This document shows positions 61,832 through 64,000 of a DNA stretch of 64,000 nucleotides, piece by piece. Within the stretch, counting starts at the first letter, position 1; the number at the start of each line of letters is the position of its first letter. The notes beneath the pieces were generated by a model. That model saw nothing but the letters and a program-made list of their open reading frames with translations. It had not been told where the DNA came from and searched no databases. The DNA is from AP-15 sp963777435 (lineage in GTDB: Bacteria > Pseudomonadota > Alphaproteobacteria > ATCC43930 > CGMCC-115725): assembly GCA_963777435.1 (NCBI GenBank), contig CAVZQT010000003.1:1426001-1490000 (forward strand), in the 5' to 3' direction. The translations under genes were made by a program, and so were the position numbers.

Positions 61832-62401
61832 TCATTTGTCTGTTGCGGGCGAAGGCATCAGCTCCGCGGGCGAGCCGACCATCTTTTCCACAGGTGCATT
61901 GAGCTTGTATTCGGGGGCGTTCTGAATTTCGGCTCGGGTAAGTTTGGCCGAGATCTGCCATTCCGATGATCCCGGCGTCAGCTTCAAAAGCCGCCAATCG
62001 ACCGCGATCTTACGGCTGCCGACACCGAGAAATCCGCCGAAATCGATTACCGCCGCGCGCGCACGTCCCTGGGCATCGACCAGGACATCGGTCAGGAGAC
62101 CCAGCTCCTGATGATCCGGTCCGATGACTTTCTTGCCGAGAACCCCGGTGCAATCATGTTCGGTCAAGGGCAAGAGTTTGGGTGGTTGCGGGTTCGACGC
62201 GATGGCTCCGTCTCGGGCCCCCGCCGCCGCGGTTGCGGACGCCGCAGGTTCGTACAGGGGGGCGACAGGCGAGCCTACGGGCCCCGCGGACGCTCCCGCG
62301 TTGCTCGCCAGGGCGTTTCGGGTTTGCGGGGCCGTCGTTATGAGAATTGCAGCGGCGATCGCCAGCACCGTATGCCGCGGCAGAAATATCAAAGGGGTCA
62401 T
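61832..62401 (-). CDS. Secreted PRC-barrel domain protein
   Basis: A 189-residue protein with signal segment HTVLAIAAAILITTAPQTRN, an Ala/Pro-rich linker and a PRC-barrel (LGKKVIGPDHQELGLLTDVL, VIDFGGFLGVGSRKIAVDW). PRC-barrels bind partners in photosynthetic reaction centres, RimM and many stress proteins; a periplasmic role in membrane or stress homeostasis is likely. Its ATG overlaps the end of the ABC gene by four bases (ATGA) in the repaired frame, so the two were coupled. Confidence 0.8.
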   Translation of the reverse strand: MTPLIFLPRHTVLAIAAAILITTAPQTRNALASNAGASAGPVGSPVAPLYEPAASATAAAGARDGAIASNPQPPKLLPLTEHDCTGVLGKKVIGPDHQELGLLTDVLVDAQGRARAAVIDFGGFLGVGSRKIAVDWRLLKLTPGSSEWQISAKLTRAEIQNAPEYKLNAPVEKMVGSPAELMPSPATDK

Positions 62402-64000
62402 GACCGCTCCGGGGTCCGGCGTTGACGCTGGTCCATCTGTGCGTAAACGCTTGGCCGGTGCAGCAACTCGCCCGGCGCCCCGTCTTCGATGATGGCCCCG
62501 CGCTCCAATACGACAACGCGGTCAAAACCGTGCAGCGTCGAGAGCCGGTGGGCAACGGCAATTACGTGCGGCCATCGACCAGCCGCGCCAAGGCTTCCTG
62601 CACCAGCGCCTCCAATTCACTATCGAGCGCCGATGTTGCCTCGTCGAGCAGGACGATCGGCGCCTCGCACAAAAACGCTCGCGCAATCGCCAGCCGCTGT
62701 CGCTGTCCGCCCGACAATTTGAGGCCGCGCTCGCCGACGATGGTCTCGAAACCCTGCGGCAGGCGCTCGATGAATTCCTCGCAGTGAGCCGCTGCGGCGG
62801 CACGCCTTACCTCCTCGTCCGTCGCCGACGGCCGGCCATAACGCAGATTTTCGAGCACAGAGCGGTGGAACAGCGAAGTGTCCTGGTGGACGACCGCAAC
62901 CGAACTCCGAAGACTTTCCTGGGTCACGTTGGCGATGTCCTGCTCGTCGATCAGCACATGGCCGCGCTCGGGATCGTAGAGGCGCTGCAACAGAGCGAGA
63001 ACGGTGCTCTTGCCGGCTCCCGACCGACCGACGAGACCAATTTTTTGTCCCGCCGGTATGTGGAGGGTCAAGTCCTGCAGCACTCGCTCGCCACCGGGAT
63101 AGCTGAAGCTCAAATTCAGAAATGTGACCGATCCGCCGAGATTGATCAGCGGCTTGGCGGAACGCGCATCCTTCATCTCGTGGGGCTCGCAAAGCACGCG
63201 GATCGCTTCGCCCAGCTTCGCGAAATGCTGCAGCAAATCAACGAGCGCCGTCGCCAGGTCGCGCGATGCGTGCAGCACGGTAAAACCGAGCGTCGTCGTC
63301 AGCACGACGTCGCCGGTCGTGATCTCGCCGGCACGCCACAGCAGCACCGACCAGAACAAAGCGCCGCCGGTGACGGCAAAGACGGAGAAGGCGTGAAACA
63401 GGCGCAATCGTTCGACCGCGAACAGGCTTTCCTGTTGCGCCGACATCTCATGCCCGATCCTTTCCGACAGTCGCTACCGCTCGCGGCCGGCGGCGCCAAA
63501 AGCGCGGACGAGCCCCATATTGGTGACGATGTCCGTCAGATCGCCGGTGACATTGGTGGCGCGATCGGCGACGCGATCGTGCAGATGCCGGCTGCGCGCG
63601 GCGAGCCGCCACACGACGGCCCCGATCAGAACGGCAACGATCGCTAGCGCCGACGACATCCGCCAGTTGACGAGGCCAAGAACACCAATGCTGCTGACGA
63701 CCGCTGCCGCCGGCGGCAACGCGTTCCAAGCCAGCGAATTCTCCAAGGCAAACGCGGCATTCGCGGCCGTCGTGACCCGACCGGCGATCGCCCCGGGGAA
63801 GCGGTCGGCAAAGTATTGCGAGCCGTGCCCCGAGAGATGAGCGAACAGATCGATGCGCAAATCGCCCCCGACCGCGACAAAGGCACGGGCCGCGACCAAA
63901 CCGCCGAGCCGCCACAGCAGGTTGTCGCCGGCGACAAACACCAGCAACAGCGCCATCGCCGACCACAATCCCTGACCCGAGGCGCCATCCGACCCGAGGG
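62398..64000 (-). pseudogene. ABC transporter, permease fused to ATPase (type IV exporter), disrupted, 5' end beyond window
   Basis: At least 530 residues: membrane domain (from the right edge to about 63300), then ATPase with Walker A GLVGRSGAGKSTVLAL, signature LSGGQRQRLAIARAFL, Walker B IVLLDEATSALDSE and, in a shifted frame, the switch His in AVAHRLSTLHG. Two lesions: an in-frame TAG at 63474-63476 between GAAGRER and RLSERIGHEM, and a missing base near 62565 just before the switch region. The intact frame would end at 62398. It belongs to the MsbA/ABCB-type lipid or drug exporters. Substrate unknown. Confidence 0.85.

Noticed and set aside
1..64000. CRISPR array, prophage or insertion sequence
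   Set aside because: No spaced direct repeats, phage structural genes, transposase or integrase frames were found.

Overview
The window reads as chromosomal DNA of a GC-rich alphaproteobacterium, most likely from the Bradyrhizobium/Rhodopseudomonas side of the Hyphomicrobiales. The basis is gene content: a y4hA-type cation exchanger, small conserved proteins that I know mainly from Bradyrhizobium-like genomes, REP-like hairpins and the tRNA-Val sequences. No database search was possible, so the taxonomy is inference.

Layout. 0-5 kb: a tandem pair of very similar winged-helix/NTPase regulators (one cut by the window edge, one frameshifted), a divergent stand-alone winged-helix regulator and a small conserved protein. 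5.5-12.6 kb: an RND efflux adaptor and pump, both disrupted, a TetR repressor, a Gly/Pro-rich secreted protein and decayed second copies of the pump tail and of the secreted-protein leader. Matching TGCAC/GTGCA operator-like repeats lie before the adaptor and before tetR. 12.6-35 kb: mostly single metabolic genes (y4hA exchanger, HpaB-like monooxygenase, aromatic-acid MFS, YghU-type GST, ureohydrolase, two metallo-beta-lactamase-fold hydrolases, a ThDP enzyme, polysaccharide export lipoprotein, aldo/keto reductase, methyltransferase with deaminase, family III CoA-transferase, Crp/Fnr regulator), with two tRNA genes and a cluster of four overlapping or adjacent small genes.

35.7-44.2 kb: an arsenic-resistance island, all on the minus strand, in transcription order arsR, arsM, an arsC remnant, an arsR-arsC fusion, the ArsJ-partner GAPDH, arsJ, a small two-helix membrane protein, acr3, a CoA-disulfide-reductase-like flavoprotein and an MFS exporter. 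Together they would sense arsenic, reduce arsenate, export arsenite (Acr3), export arsenate as 1-arseno-3-phosphoglycerate (GAPDH with ArsJ) and methylate arsenite (ArsM). 44.6-50.3 kb: two sugar-type ABC permeases without an ATPase or binding protein, metC, small secreted proteins and a CocE-family hydrolase. 50.4-51.9 kb: a tRNA-Val(GAC) gene split in two by 1,412 bp that hold a second tRNA-Val, a secreted protein and an Arc-like protein. 52-56 kb: an adenylate cyclase-TPR protein followed by two paralogues of its TPR half. 56-64 kb: an aldolase/SDR fusion enzyme, a disrupted acetyltransferase-like gene, an unknown protein, an MFS transporter, a PRC-barrel protein and a disrupted ABC exporter that runs off the window.

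A striking global property is the number of broken genes. Seven single-base frameshifts and three in-frame stops lie inside otherwise well-conserved reading frames, next to several short gene remnants. This means either a genome in active decay or an assembly with residual errors; the sequence alone cannot decide. No CRISPR array, insertion sequence or prophage was seen.
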